A program made the translations under genes and the position numbers. 64,000 nucleotides of DNA from Aedes albopictus (taxonomy: Eukaryota > Arthropoda > Insecta > Diptera > Culicidae), in NCBI RefSeq assembly GCF_035046485.1, contig NC_085138.1, positions 12,651,329 through 12,715,328 of the forward strand, written 5' to 3'. Positions within the stretch are counted from its first letter, which is position 1. Every line of letters starts with the position of its first letter. Below are positions 13,601 through 23,400 of this stretch, one piece after another. Under the pieces are notes generated by a model. The model made no database searches and was not told where the DNA came from. It was given only the letters and a program-made list of their open reading frames with translations.

Positions 13601-16600
13601 GGTTTGTGCTGAAAAGTTGATCGATTGGTCACCACCAGCGGGTAACCAATCGATCAACTTTTTAGCTCAAACCGACAATCGGTTCTTCAGATTTGTGCTC
13701 TCAAAAATTCTAGGTGTGGCTTCGTTATATATTCACCTTAATATTCGAACAACAGGATTTATAAACAGCTCCTAAATAATCCGCCGATGACATTCAGCGA
13801 TGGGGTGCGTGGTATTAGGAATAACGGTATTAGGATAAGACGAAATGAAAAGTTTTGAGAATTTTATCTTTTTCTTTGAAAAGTCTTTCTGCATTGTAGG
13901 GTCTGGGACCATTTGGGCAGGTGGTGGACCTATTTTTGGCACTTGCTGCTATAACTCAGTCAATTTAAATCCGGCTGACTTTTGATTTTTGATCATTGCT
14001 ATTGTATGTTTCTTTCACGACAAAACGCGCTGCCAACTTCCAGTCGGCGTTTCTGAATAATCGCGACCAATCAAGCACCATCTCTGCTGTTGTTTGTGTT
14101 AGTGAGATCGGAGAAACGTCAGACTCTCGCCAGCTGATTGGCTGGCGATAACTCGGGCGATGGTTTCACTCGCGACGGATTCAAATTGTCGCGTTTGATA
14201 AGGGGGGAAATCGTCAATATATACTGTACGTATCTGATCGTGCTCCAAAAACCAAGACAATCGGTTTAAAATTGAGTGAGTTATAGCAGCAAGTGCCCAA
14301 AATAGGTCCACCTGCCCAAATGGTCCCAGACCCTATATGGCAGTTTTGAAAAGATTAAGGTTAGGCTAGGTAGTGTATAACCACAGAGAAACAGACGTAA
14401 CACTTCAAAAAATTTCATTAAAAATAACCGTCATGAAAACATAATCGCCCAATGCTAAATGCACTGTTTTTGGCCGGGAAATCACTAAATGGCGGTAGTG
14501 AGCAAAAGTCTACCAGGAACAAAATCGATGTCAGCGCCGCCAGTGGTCAATCGACCACCTACCAAATGTTTGAATCAATCGTTAAAAAAAGGTGATCGAA
14601 AGGAAGCGAACAGAGTGTGACGTCTGTCTCTCACAGACGTCACACTCTTATCGCTTCCCATAGATCGCCTTTTTAACGGTTGATTTAAATACTCTGTAGT
14701 AGGCAGTGCTGAAAATTTCATTTCGTCATATCTAAATTCAACCACCTACAGCTCATTTAAGAAGCTGAACCTGAGAATATGGTGTATGAAAAACTTGTGC
14801 GACTAGACCAGTTCTGCAAGAAAGTCACGGAAAAACCGCTATTTTTCGAATATTTATGGTAAATGTCACGGACTACCTTTGAAAAATGCCAAATGATATT
14901 CACCGTGAATATCATCGGCCTTTTTCGAAGGTAGTCCGTGACATTTACCATAAATATTCGAAAAATAGCGGTTTTTCCGTGACTTTCTTGCAGAACTGGT
15001 CTAGCCGCACTAGTTTTTCATATAGCATATTCTCAGGTTCAGCTTCTTAAATGAGCTGTAGGTGGTTGAATTTAGACATGACGAAATGAAATTTTCAACA
15101 CTGAGTAGGTCGATTGACCACTCGCGACGCTGGTCTAGATTTTGCTCCTGTTTGACATTTGCTCACTACCGCCATCTAGTGGCGGCCTGGCCAAACACAG
15201 CACATTTAACATTGGGCGATTACGTTTTCGTGACGATGTTTTTAATGAAATTTCTTCTAAGTGTTACGTCTGTTCCTTTGTGGTATAACTAAATTGCAGT
15301 ATCAATACTGTGTTACGTTTGTGAAGCAGTTAAGCATTTTCAATGAAACGCTTTCTCTGACTCTTGGAAAATTCCTCGATTGTTGCAAGGAGTGTGGTAG
15401 TTTGTAATCAGTAGTTATTTTTTATTATACGTTAGTTCATCAACCACCTAAAATTCCCCTTCGGCACCATCATGCAGTATTACCAGCGGCGTCATGGTCG
15501 TGATTTTTTCCGCAGTCAAGTTCGCACATTGTGAACAATCCTCGGTACCCACTTACGTAATTTATGTTTAGTCCTTTACTGTCAGGGCTGTCAGATCGGT
15601 GTAACACGCTAAAAATAATTTACACGAAAATTTACACACAAAATTTGATGGTTTTCTATGGTACATCGAGGTCTTGAAATTAGTCTGGTATTACTTTGGA
15701 GGGGAGCTGTTATGCAGGGATGCCAGATGATTTTTTTTTTTTTCAAAAATATGTATCCTATACAAAATTTGGATGAAAAATCATACAAAAATAAAATAGC
15801 TTCTCTAGCTCAAAAATCTGCATTTCATATAAAACGAAATCGGTACGGATGCTCAAAAATCTGTGCAATACAGATAAATCTGTATATCCTGGTATATATG
15901 TGCATCCCTAGTGCTATGTGATATGCATTACTAACCAATTTGTTAAACCTATGCTTTTGCTAAGCCTTTCGGCTCCCGCAAGTAGTTTGTTATATTCTAC
16001 ACAGTGGTCAGCATGCACAATGTTGTTGTTAATAATTTATTATTCTACTTACAAATACTCGCCATTTAGCAACTCGCATGCATCATGCCGAGCCCTTTGG
16101 CTCCTGTTAGAAAATTTGTTAGTACTATCTTCGGCCTGATAAATTCTCGCTACAATGTTGTTAGGACTCAGATTTTCAGTCGCAAGCCGAGGAAAATGGA
16201 GATGTGGTTGAACCGATACCTGAAATACCTGAAGAGAACGGTGTTAGGTAAAAGTTCGTCTCTCCGTGTTTTCTGAACATCCATATCGATAAATGCTGGG
16301 ATAAGCCGGTGGGTCCTCCTACCTTTTTCCGCATTTGCCCACTGTTGCTGCCACTTAACCAACGAGTCCGCAGCGTCTGTCTTTCTTACAATAGCAGTAT
16401 CTTTTCTTTGATAGAATTCCACCGGTTCCGGGCCATTTGGACGAATGCAGTTTGGCCGAACGCCATTTGGCCGAAAGGGTCGTTTGGACGAATACCATTT
16501 GGCCGAATGCCGTTTGGCCGAAAAATGAATGATGAACTTAAGTGACCATACCACTGTTCCTCGTTTTAGTATAACTCGAAAGAACAGCCTATGTTTCAAA

Positions 16601-19600
16601 GAAGGAAAAACCTTTGATAAAATATTGGCAGTTTCAATGCCAATTAATCCCTATACATCAAAACTAGAAAGAATAGCCTATGATTAAAAGAAGGAAATAT
16701 TTCTGATGATCATATTGGCAGTTAGAATGTCAAAAACCTCCGCTGAATTCTTTGGATCATGATTCGGCTAAACGGCATTCAGCCGGGTAGTTCAAGTCTT
16801 AACACGCCGTTATACACAATGCTCCAAAACGTTGGGCCGAGTATGGAGCCCTGCGGCACACCCGCCGTGACACGAACCAACCTCTGACCCTGGTTTGTCT
16901 CGCAGACCAAGACTCGGTTCTGGAAGTAGCTTTTCAGAACCTTGCACAGTTAGGCAGGGATCCGCATGTTGTGCAGTGTTGCGGCAATGGCTTCCCAGCT
17001 GGCGCTGTTGAAATGCGTTCTACGTCTATAGACCTTTTTGACAGCTGTCTATAGTTCAGAGACGTGGAATCAAGTCGTACTTCATTTACTATGATTTGGT
17101 TTTTGGAGTGGCTATATTTTCTGTGGAACCAGTAGATCACGTAGTAGCCTTGGGGTAAGATGGCTTGCAACGCGCTGCTATTGTTTGTTCAATCACTTCA
17201 TTCGGATAGTCGCGTTGGGGTGAAACATGAACATTCCGCAATGTGGTGGCTTTAGAACCATTTATGAGTCGCTCCACATGGCCTTGCGCCTACCTGCAAC
17301 GTATAACTTGACGGTGCTACCTTGATTTTGGTAGAGACGAGACTGCAACGTACTACTCCATTATCTACGATCTCATACAAAGGAGCAAAATACTTTTAGA
17401 ATCTGGTGACGCTATCATGATTAGTAACTAACTGTCGCGCTTATATCAGAAACCAGAGGCAGATAATCGCAGATATTCTGATTATTCTTGACAGGCACAA
17501 TACACAGTTTTGAACAGAGCTCAAAATTTGATTATCTATAATATTTGAATATCTGCAGTTTTGTAAATTAAGCCACGTTTTCTCCATACATTTTTATGCG
17601 CACCGGCAATGACATGCAACAGTATCCGAGTTTACGCCTACATGTATACACAAAGGCACCTGCCGCAAAATTTGGGCAAATCGGAGGTTCGTTTCAGTTT
17701 TTGACTGTTTCTCAATGATGCGGGCATTGTTTTTATAACTTTTTTTATTGTTTTGAAAAGCTTAAACCTTCAGCTTTCCATTAGTGGGTTCTGATTTTAA
17801 GTTCGTGTTCGTAAACACTGTGAAATAAAGCTGCATTTATGTAAACGGCCGGCACCGGGCCCAGTTCGCAAAAGTGGCACGGTTTACAAAACAGCAGATA
17901 ACTTTTGAAAGAAGACATGACATGACATTTTGAAAAAGACATCTCTAATTTTTTGATATGTTTTGTATAAATGTCTCAGCTTTCAATTGATGCAAAAATT
18001 TTGAAAATCGATGGTTGCTATCGTGGTGAAAAATATGTTTTGGTATAAAAATTCAAGATGGCGGTCAAAATCAATATGGCCAACCCAACTTTTATTATTG
18101 TAAATAGTAGGTCTATCTTTCCTCGTTCAACAACAATTCGTTTTGAGGTGGTTTTTGGAGAGTTATAACGGTTTAAATGAGCCCCCATTTGACCAAAATC
18201 GGGGGGTCTGTAAAAATTGTTGTGGCTCTAACTAGCGGGGGGTCCATCAATTTGAGTAACCAAATGCATTTTCCTTACTTTTTTAGCGAGGACTTTAGTA
18301 AAATCGGCACCTTAAACATTTTTGAAGACAGGGTGTAAACAGTGGGCCGATCTCAGCGAGAATTACCCATATGCGAATTTTGTATCTGTGTGCATGCCGA
18401 ACCTTGGCGCCGCAGCCTCTACGACCAACCCATTCGCTGAGGTGCGGCTGTTCGGGCGCGCGAGTGGTGTACCATTCAGATGTGTACAAAAAATTGAGCA
18501 GGTGGAAACTTTGTGCCCAAAGTTACAAGTTCGAGTAAAAAAAGGAAATATTGATAAAATCACGTAAAACCCATGCTTTCCATAATTTCAGAAAACAAGT
18601 TTTACAAACTTATAAAATGAAGTAGGTACGAAGATAACCGAGCCAAATAAATTGAAAATCGGTTAAAAGTTAACATAGTAGTAAGAGTTAATGAATGAAT
18701 GTCTAAACTTTCAAAAAAGCGATATAACTCGACAATGATTTTTCATAAGGGCCTAACTGACTTGATCGATTTCTCTTCATCGACTCTCTCTTTCGCTAAT
18801 AACTTGATTAAAATAAACAAAATAATTATTCTTTTTGTTTCTATAGCAACATGTAGTCGTCTTCTTCGCATTTCAACCTAAAAATATTTGGAAAACTCAA
18901 TACACATTCTGTAATAACACAAAGAGAGGATCGATGAAGAGAACTCGAAAATGTCAGTTAGGCCCAAATGAAAAATCAGTGTCGAACTATTCTTTTGAAC
19001 AAGTTTCTGATTGCTCAGTTAGAAACTTTAAAATACTACATTTTTGTACAACAAAGTTGTGCCAAAATCCTATCGTTTCACTTCAAAATGAATTTTTGAG
19101 AAAAGGTTCGGATGTTTACATGGATAGTTATGTCTCAAATTTCAATTGATACAACTTATTCAACTGAATAGTAGGTACATGTCCATCTGTATGTGTGTGT
19201 ATATGCGTGTGTGTATGTGTTGAATATGTAAAAAAAAAACTTGTTGCAAATGTTAATCGATTGAGCGCGATACATCTTCGGAAGAGATGGTTTTCTCGTT
19301 CACATAATTGAATGTTTTGTATAAATATAAAAAAAAATCATGCTCTAGTAACTGCTCGAGCGGAATCTGTTGGATCACCAAATCTTCCCAAACGTGGGAA
19401 TTTTCTACGGATTCCAGCAACAAATATCACAACCCAATATTATAGAGATAAATCCAATTCACCCTCACAAACTACCACATCCGGTTGACCGGTTCTAACG
19501 TATGAATATTGGCAAATCTAGCTCGGATTTTTCACCAGTAAATGGGACGCCGACGCGAGCGAGCAGAACCTAGGTTGGTATTATTTCATATCTCCATTGA

Positions 19601-20080
19601 TTTCAAATTATGATTCAATATCTAGTCTGTAAGTTTCTGCCCCTTTGAAGTTCTAGGAATTGACTCAAAATTCTTTGTAAATGATCTTAATCTCTATCCC
19701 AAAATGATTTCCCTTCGTTTCTTCCTGTCGAACTTCCGAACTGGTCTAATTTCGTTTCCGTTTTCTGCTTGTCCATGGTTGCCGTCCGTGCCGCAGCCCG
19801 CTTGGATGGTATCAGCAAACCGCCACGCCGTCCGCCGACGATAGAGGACTTCCTGCAGCTGGAGGACGATGACCTGGACGCAGCCAGGCCGGGCGGATCT
19901 ACATCCGGAAAGAAGCGCGTACGCTGGGCCGACATCGAGGAACGCAAGGCCCAGAGCAAGATGCGCCAGATGGGCTTCGTGGTCGGCGTTACCGACTGGT
20001 CCCGCATGATGGATCCGACCGGTGGAAGCCGGGCCCTCACCAAGACCAAGTACATCGAACGGGTCCGTCGGCAGTACTAG
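2682..20080 (+). CDS. YLPM1: YLP motif-containing protein 1 (YLPM1/ZAP3-like), 3' part of gene
   Basis: YLPM1 (ZAP3) family members are large nuclear RNA/PP1-associated proteins with a C-terminal P-loop nucleotide-kinase-like domain. I join exons 2682-4646, 10162-11072, 11844-12098, 12201-12263, 16180-16240 and 19797-20080, all with GT/AG borders. In order the product shows: a Pro-rich start; a WEEEFDNWK..NANHPD helix block typical of the family; long Pro/Gly/Arg-rich low-complexity sequence; a Walker A motif GVPGSGKS (10731-10754) with a following IDDYF and FVIVDCVNE; and the C-terminal KKRVRWADIEERK...GFVVG.TDW...TKYI block. The first exon starts in phase with two bases of a split codon, so the 5' exon(s) lie outside the window. 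The long introns carry a LOA LINE and many MITEs. The family call is firm; the fifth exon's donor is uncertain. Confidence 0.92.
4647..4933 (+). other. Possible YLPM1 read-through end with intronic poly(A) signal
   Basis: If the donor at 4647 is not used, the frame stays open for 28 more codons to a TGA at 4730-4732, ending in GSTDSSRGKKIGK. An AATAAA hexamer follows at 4928-4933. This would give a short protein lacking the P-loop domain. The sequence shows only the open frame and hexamer; real use is inference. Confidence 0.35.
5217..5361. repeat. Short palindromic MITE
   Basis: The left arm (GACATCAC.TTAATTCCAATC...TTCCTAAT.C.GTTCAC) and right arm (GTGAACAGAATTAGGAA...GATTGGAATTGGGTGATGTC) are near-perfect inverted complements around a small loop at about 5287-5298. 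It is non-coding and sits in the first large YLPM1 intron. Confidence 0.75.
5814..6050 (-). pseudogene. LOA ORF2 C-terminal zinc-finger-like tail
   Basis: It contains FVCDSCESDYGSLYHLICTC followed by Pro, a C-x2-C...H-x3-C arrangement usual at the C-terminus of LOA/I-type ORF2 proteins. It lies directly downstream of the RNase H region, out of frame with it. Confidence 0.65.
6052..6621 (-). pseudogene. LOA ORF2 RNase H domain
   Basis: Features seen: VFQAEIFALMCGVQSAL (Glu of the active site), CSDSQADIKAL (Asp with the conserved Ser-Asp-Ser-Gln-Ala context) and LLWVPGHSSIAGNEMADELA (His/Asp region). These order as in retroelement RNase H. The first catalytic Asp strand is degraded or frame-shifted at the upstream end. 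Confidence 0.8.
6998..8009 (-). pseudogene. LOA ORF2 reverse transcriptase domain, frame-broken
   Basis: Two overlapping frames hold FRPICLTSFLLKCLERIVD (8009-7617) and then SCLGVFLDIEGACDNVPS, CPQGGVFSPLLWNLVADTLL, YGFADDYLPLLVG and LSVNPSKTSIVLFTERR (7681-6998). These are RT blocks in order, with the catalytic FADD present. A frameshift near 7650 separates them. Confidence 0.85.
8280..9213 (-). pseudogene. LOA ORF2 endonuclease region, heavily decayed
   Basis: The minus strand near 9213 opens with MQNCTAQVALVQEPYFRTGN, where QEPY is an AP-endonuclease motif of LINE ORF2. Further residues downstream are scattered over shifted frames with stops down to about 8280. Confidence 0.65.
10162..11072 (+). 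CDS. YLPM1: YLPM1 exon: P-loop kinase-like domain
   Basis: The acceptor is TATACTTTCAG (AG 10160-10161). The exon encodes FSNDDFQQPPPKTFDYNHAP, a basic linker (RGKRASSIRKQKLREQ), then the kinase-like fold: CFIMRGVPGSGKSYLARLI (Walker A), VLSIDDYF, a Thr/Tyr-Glu-Phe lid region and FVIVDCVNERLEHYNEF. The donor AAG|GTAAGT at 11073 is strong and phase 0. Confidence 0.93.
11073..11843 (+). other. YLPM1 intron, no element recognised
   Basis: The sequence is AT-rich and bounded by AAG|GTAAGT and CATTCAAG|GTC. I see no terminal repeats or coding potential inside. Confidence 0.7.
11844..12098 (+). CDS. YLPM1: YLPM1 exon: end of kinase-like domain and acidic linker
   Basis: It begins in phase 0 with VYTCTLQTEMEMCIEQNIHK, which continues the P-loop domain in the manner of the family (Cys/Leu strand, then CIE.NIHKRT helix). 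It goes on with WALCPNEHVQINASMLFDPV and an acidic tail. The donor is GAA|GTATGA at 12099. Confidence 0.9.
12201..12263 (+). CDS. YLPM1: YLPM1 small acidic exon
   Basis: The exon is 63 bases, phase 0 at both ends, encoding DNFQPQDEDVDDEDSNLEG plus two residues. It has acceptor TCGTCGACAG and donor GAG|GTGAGG. It is too short to be found by ORF length but has the right frame and acidity to continue the preceding exon. Confidence 0.75.
12264..13173 (+). other. YLPM1 intron segment, nothing recognised
   Basis: AT-rich intronic sequence. I see no terminal repeats, coding exon or RNA gene before the MITE that begins at 13174. Confidence 0.6.
13174..13457. mobile_element. MITE with CACAGACAAACAGACGTAAC termini
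   Basis: The left end CACAGACAAACAGACGTAAC and right end GTTACGTCTGTTTGTCTGTG are perfect 20-bp inverted repeats. There is no coding capacity. A clear target duplication is not visible for this copy. The same family recurs at 14382-15282 and 51369-51620. Confidence 0.85.
13598..13676. repeat. Hairpin: perfect-stem inverted repeat
   Basis: GTCGGTTTG...AAAAGTTGATCGATTGGT pairs with ACCAATCGATCAACTTTTTA...CAAACCGAC around a ~10-base loop (CACCAGCGGG region). It may be a tiny MITE or a structured intronic RNA element; nothing distinguishes these. Confidence 0.7.
13899..14333. mobile_element. TA-flanked MITE with long inverted repeats
   Basis: Termini GGGTCTGGGACCATTTGGGC and the complementary right end are flanked by TA on both sides (13897-13898, 14334-14335). 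The inverted repeats run about 70 bases inward (GCACTTGCTGCTATAACTCA and its complement). A TA duplication suggests mobilisation by a Tc1/mariner-type transposase. The small ORF inside is not coding. Confidence 0.85.
14382..15282. mobile_element. Composite of two CACAGA...-type MITE units with 7-bp TSD
   Basis: The outer ends CACAGAGAAACAGACGTAAC and GTGTTACGTCTGTTCCTTTG(TG) are flanked by GTATAAC (14375-14381 and 15283-15289). Midway, at about 14610-14648, two further ends abut (GTGTGACGTCTGTC / CACAGACGTCACAC). So this is two units back to back, or one with an internal pair of ends. The right unit carries the foldback at 14703-15105. Confidence 0.8.
14703..15105. repeat. Long foldback element
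   Basis: Each arm is about 190 bases and begins with GGCAGTGCTGAAAATTTCAT. The arms contain AGCTGAACCTGAGAATATGG, ATGGTAAATGTCACGGACTA and AAAATAGCGGTTTTTCCGTG (in the appropriate orientation), meeting at about 14905 around ATATTCACCGTGAATAT. The arms differ by few substitutions, so it is relatively young or gene-converted. A partial copy is at 150-330. Confidence 0.85.
15290..16179 (+). other. YLPM1 intron segment, no element recognised
   Basis: AT-rich with a T10-plus run near 15730. No coding exon, terminal repeats or RNA gene seen. Confidence 0.5.
16180..16247 (+). CDS. YLPM1: Candidate YLPM1 exon (acidic/Pro), donor uncertain
   Basis: After ACTCAGATTTTCAG the frame reads SQAEENGDVVEPIPEIPEEN, in phase with the previous exon's end and similar in composition. 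The strongest donor is TTAG|GTAAAA (exon to 16247), but it leaves two bases, which would shift the last exon out of frame. A weaker donor, AACG|GTGTTA (exon to 16240), leaves one base and joins correctly to the exon at 19797. Either the weak site is used or another small exon is missing from my reading. Confidence 0.6.
16425..16795. repeat. TTTGGCCGAA-repeat element
   Basis: The left end has five diverged copies of GCCATTTGGCCGAA/GACGAA within 110 bases. The right end has ATTCGGCTAAACGGCATTCA in opposite orientation. The middle contains two ~70-base repeats (AAGAACAGCCTATG..., AAAGAATAGCCTATG...). This resembles a non-coding element with subterminal repeats; exact ends are not set. Confidence 0.55.
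16797..16999 (-). pseudogene. R1/Jockey-type LINE reverse transcriptase fragment
   Basis: The minus strand reads FNSASWEAIAATLHNMRIPA, one stop, then LCKVLKSYFQNRVLVCETNQ and VTAGVPQGSILGPTFW. This is the RT block ending in the highly conserved GVPQGSILGP. No neighbouring RT blocks follow, so it is an isolated fragment in the last YLPM1 intron. Confidence 0.8.
17000..18700. other. Intronic spacer, unassigned
   Basis: Non-coding in all frames. It contains phrases that look like old repeat remnants, but I could pair no terminal repeats. Confidence 0.4.
18708..18995. repeat. Foldback element
   Basis: Left TGATTTTTCATAAGGGCCTA...TTCTCTTCATCGA.TCTCTC and right GAGAG.ATCGATGAAGAGAA...TAGGCCCAAATGAAAAATCA are inverted complements. 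The plan, including a CTCTCTTT block at the arm's inner end, resembles the element at 26325-26612. Confidence 0.7.
19186..19225. repeat. GT/TATGTG microsatellite
   Basis: An impure (GT)n/(TATGTGTG)n run of about 40 bases in the last YLPM1 intron. Confidence 0.8.
19797..20080 (+). CDS. YLPM1: YLPM1 terminal exon
   Basis: The acceptor GTGCCGCAG ends at 19796. The exon encodes RLDGISKPPRRPPTIEDFLQ, an acidic patch, then the conserved C-terminal block GKKRVRWADIEERK, MRQMGFVVGVTDW and TKYIERVRRQY, ending with TAG at 20078-20080. KRVRWADIEE followed by GFVVG.TDW is the family's C-terminal signature. A 3' UTR must follow, but I could not place its end. Confidence 0.92.
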
Positions 20081-20950
20081 TCGAGGACGACGCTGCAACG
20101 CAGGTACGCGCTTTGATTCGGAAGCAATCGCGCAATGAGTGGCTTCGCTAGGTGAGTAGAGTCAGCAAAGAAAAGTCATGAAAAGAAGATACTATTTTTC
20201 GTTATCGGGCAGATAAGAATCGATCGGTCGAAGTTTAATGAATATTTGTCCACTAGTGAACCATGCCTCACAGAAGCATATGTTTCACATGAACGCATAT
20301 GAAACTTTATCAAGTTTCTGAAAAAGTGATCTATAAAGATAACGTTTTCCGCACAATGCGAATTCCTAGGAAAATATGCAAAAACTTTCGCCAAGACGTA
20401 ATATTTATTTATGGTAAAACCATTTTTTTCACAACATAAAATCCTTGGAATTCGTAGACCTCATCGTCCTGTTTTGTCCGATAGTTTAAAATAATGTCCA
20501 AATGCATCACTTCTGGGTTTTCTTTATTGGGGAATAGAACGACAGTGGAACTATACTTAGGTAACATAACAGAAAACTATTCCTTTGCGAGTAAGACTAG
20601 AGAGAATAACATTCAAAACTTAGAACAAACTTTTTGAGTATGAAATTGCCGATTTTAGGTTAGGGCTAACGTGCATTCATCCCCTCCCGAACTAATTGTA
20701 TCATATAAAAAGAAAACTAAAATACCAACAGCATACCTAGAATATCATTATTAAAAAAAAACATTAATTAACGTGAAGAAATTAAACTACTCGGTAAGAG
20801 AACAGCAAAAAAGAAAAAAAAACAGAGGTCAACAATCCAAGATCTGTTATGACACATACTCCAAGCGTATTAAAAATCCTGATGGTGATGACGACACAAC
20901 AGGGAAAGACAATTAATGTTTTCTTAAGTAGGTAATTGCCGCATGTAGGA
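20081..20950 (+). other. YLPM1 3' UTR and downstream spacer
   Basis: No gene is seen. A CGCAG|GTACGC sequence just after the stop could be a 3'-UTR donor. Several A-rich runs occur near 20750-20820, but no clear cleavage signal can be chosen. Confidence 0.4.
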
Positions 20951-21008
20951 AAATGGAACATTTTATAATAACTATTATAATACTAGTACTATGCAACTTT
21001 GTCGAGCA

Positions 21009-21345
21009 TCATTGTGGTCCGAAAGCCGTTAATTCATATGTATTATCACAACTACGAAGTGAGACTTGGTTTGTGTTCGGAACTCTTCCACTTTGGTCAC
21101 GTTTAGCGTGCCCCAAATTAAGCTCTACCTGGGCTCCACACCTTTTTCTAACAACCGAATCATTATCTAACATGAACTGTGCTGTGTTATACACGTCCTT
21201 CTCCAGCGCTCTTAGAAATTCGTTGGAAACGAATTCCTGTTCGTTGTCCGTCCTAAGAATTTTAGGCGGTTTACTAGTTGCCGTTCCGTCTTTGCTTGGA
21301 AAATATGAATGCCGCATATTATTCGCTTTTTACCTTCAAGAAATA
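21009..21345 (-). pseudogene. Copia-type integrase fragment
   Basis: The minus strand reads (shifted) FFLKVKSE, then KPPKILRTDNEQEFVSNEFL. The ILRTDN..EF.SNEF motif is the second Asp of the D-D-E integrase core as worded in Ty1/copia elements. Only about 110 codons remain. Its upstream side is cut by the TTAA-flanked foldback at 21353. Confidence 0.75.
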
Positions 21346-21352
21346 TGATTAA

Positions 21353-22480
21353 CCCGTAGGCTGCGGGGCTTACAACAAAATTTCAAACCGCTGCCAAAGA
21401 CGCAAACATCAATATTATTCAATGAAATTTTGAGGTTAACTTCACTATTAGTTGTAGTTCCAGTTATGCTGGGAGCCACAAAAATTGATGCCACGAGGAC
21501 CGTTTTATGCCGGTGGGCGTCTGGGTCAGGAGGGGTAAAAATTGCATAACCTTCCTTTTAGCAAGGCCCTATTAGTTGGAATTCAAATGAATTCATCTGA
21601 AAAGTTGTTAGTTCTATGTATTATTGTATATTACGTCAGGCCTGGGGGTTAAGATGTATATAGGTGGTGTAGAACTTTTTCCAGGCCTCCAAAATATTTT
21701 CAATTTTGAGTCTAATTTCCATGCGCTCGTAAAAGATTTTGGGACACGCATGAAGTAGATTTTTCTTTCCTAAGGCAGGTCTTAAGCATATTGAATTTAA
21801 CTATAAGTAAAACTTGATGGTAACATACTGTTTTTGTTAGAAAAATCATGTTCTCCACGAAAGTAAGACGATTTTACAAAAAAATTGCATACGTTTAGGC
21901 GATAACTGCGGTACTTTTTGTGTAACATTAAACGCCTAAAAGTAGGCAATTTCTTGTGAAATCATGTTACTTTTGTGAAAAACATGATTTTTCCAACGAA
22001 AACAGTATGTTACCATCAAGTTTTACTTGCAGTTTAATTCAATATGCCTAAAACCTTGCTTAGGACAGAAAAATCTACTTCTTGTGTGCCTCAAAATCTT
22101 TAACAAGCGCATAGAAATTAGACTCAAAATTGAAAATATTTTAGAGGCCTGGAAAAAGTTCTACACCACCTATATACATCTTAACTCCCAGGCCTGACGT
22201 AATATACAATAATACATAGAACTAACAACTTTTCAGATGAATTCATTTGAATTCCAACTAATAGGGCCTTGCTAAAAGGAAGGTTATGCAATTTTTACCC
22301 CTCCTGACCCAGACGTCCACTGGCATAAAACGGTCCTCGTGGCTTCAATTTTTGTGGCTCCCAGCATAACTGAAATTACAACTAATAGTAAAGTAAACCT
22401 CAAAATTTCATTGAAAAATATTGATGTTTGCGTCTTCGGCAGCGGTTTGAAATTTTGTTGTAAGCCCCGTAGCCTACGGG
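21353..22480. mobile_element. TTAA-flanked giant hairpin element (piggyBac-like ends)
   Basis: Ends CCCGTAGGCTGCGGGGCTTA and complement (…CCGTAGCCTACGGG) are each flanked by TTAA (21349-21352, 22481-22484). TTAA plus CCC...GGG ends fit the piggyBac superfamily. The arms are inverted copies for nearly the whole length, about 540 bases each, meeting near 21915. Only about 40-80 central bases are unpaired. There is no ORF for a transposase, so it is non-autonomous. Confidence 0.85.
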
Positions 22481-22679
22481 TTAAATATTGGCTTCCGCCG
22501 AAGGAAGAGACTTAGACTGCTCCAACTTCAGAAGGTCCGGTGCCCTGGAATCACTTGTGTGTTTGCAACTGTGTGATGCAGTTCAATGTTTGTTTAAGAA
22601 TCTCAAAGTCCTCCCTTGAGCATAGGTCATCGGATCTTCAAGCATTATTAGTCTGGAATGTCTTGGATCCTTTCTGAAA

Positions 22680-23400
22680 CCGCCTGAAACATCTATGAAA
22701 TGTTTTGAAACGCCTCTGAAATTTCCCGGAAGCTCACCTGAGAGCAGTGATCCAAAACATATTTCTGAAAAGCTGTGGACTTCCTACAATTTTACAACCT
22801 CTCAAACCCCTTGTAACTTCCTTGAGACCTTCCGAAATCAACCAATACGCTTCTAAAACTCACTGGAAATCCTCTGAAACTTCCTGAAGTGCCTCCGAAA
22901 ACCCCTCGGATCCCAGTAACATACCTGAGATGCGTTCAACCCCCCGAAAATGCCCCTGTGTAACGCCTCTGGATATCCTCTGAAACATCCAGATATCCTA
23001 CCGAAACCCCTCCGACCCCATGTAACGCTCCTGATACCTTCCGAAACTCCTGAAAACTCCCCTGTAACGCCATCAGAACCTCCTGCAAATCCTCTGAAGC
23101 TTCCTGAAATGCCACCGAAAACCCCTTTGGGCTCCATGTCACGCGCCTGAGAGTCTCCTAATCCCCCGAAAACACCTCTCAAGTTCATCCTCTGAAAATT
23201 CCAGAAATACCATCGCAAACCCTCTGAAACCCCTTCGGAACACTTGTAACGCAACTGAGACCCTCCTTAACCCTCGAAAACGCCCCTGAACCTGCAAACC
23301 CTCCCAGGTTGGTCCATGTAAATATTCTCGCAGGCAGCCTTGCAGAAATGCGGTCGTCGACACCGCCATCAAAAATCGAATTATGGAATACCAAACTACC
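22680..23400. repeat. Degenerate CCTCTGAAAC/CCGAAAACCCCT array
   Basis: Short units such as CCTCTGAAACTTCCTGA, CCACCGAAAACCCCT and CATGTAACGC repeat for about 700 bases with ragged period. Minus-strand ORFs up to 133 codons, rich in Gly/Ser/Phe, arise from the unit and are not taken as genes. Confidence 0.75.

Noticed and set aside
19186..19225. Z-DNA or regulatory GT tract
   Set aside because: Short impure microsatellite. Nothing beyond ordinary simple repeat.
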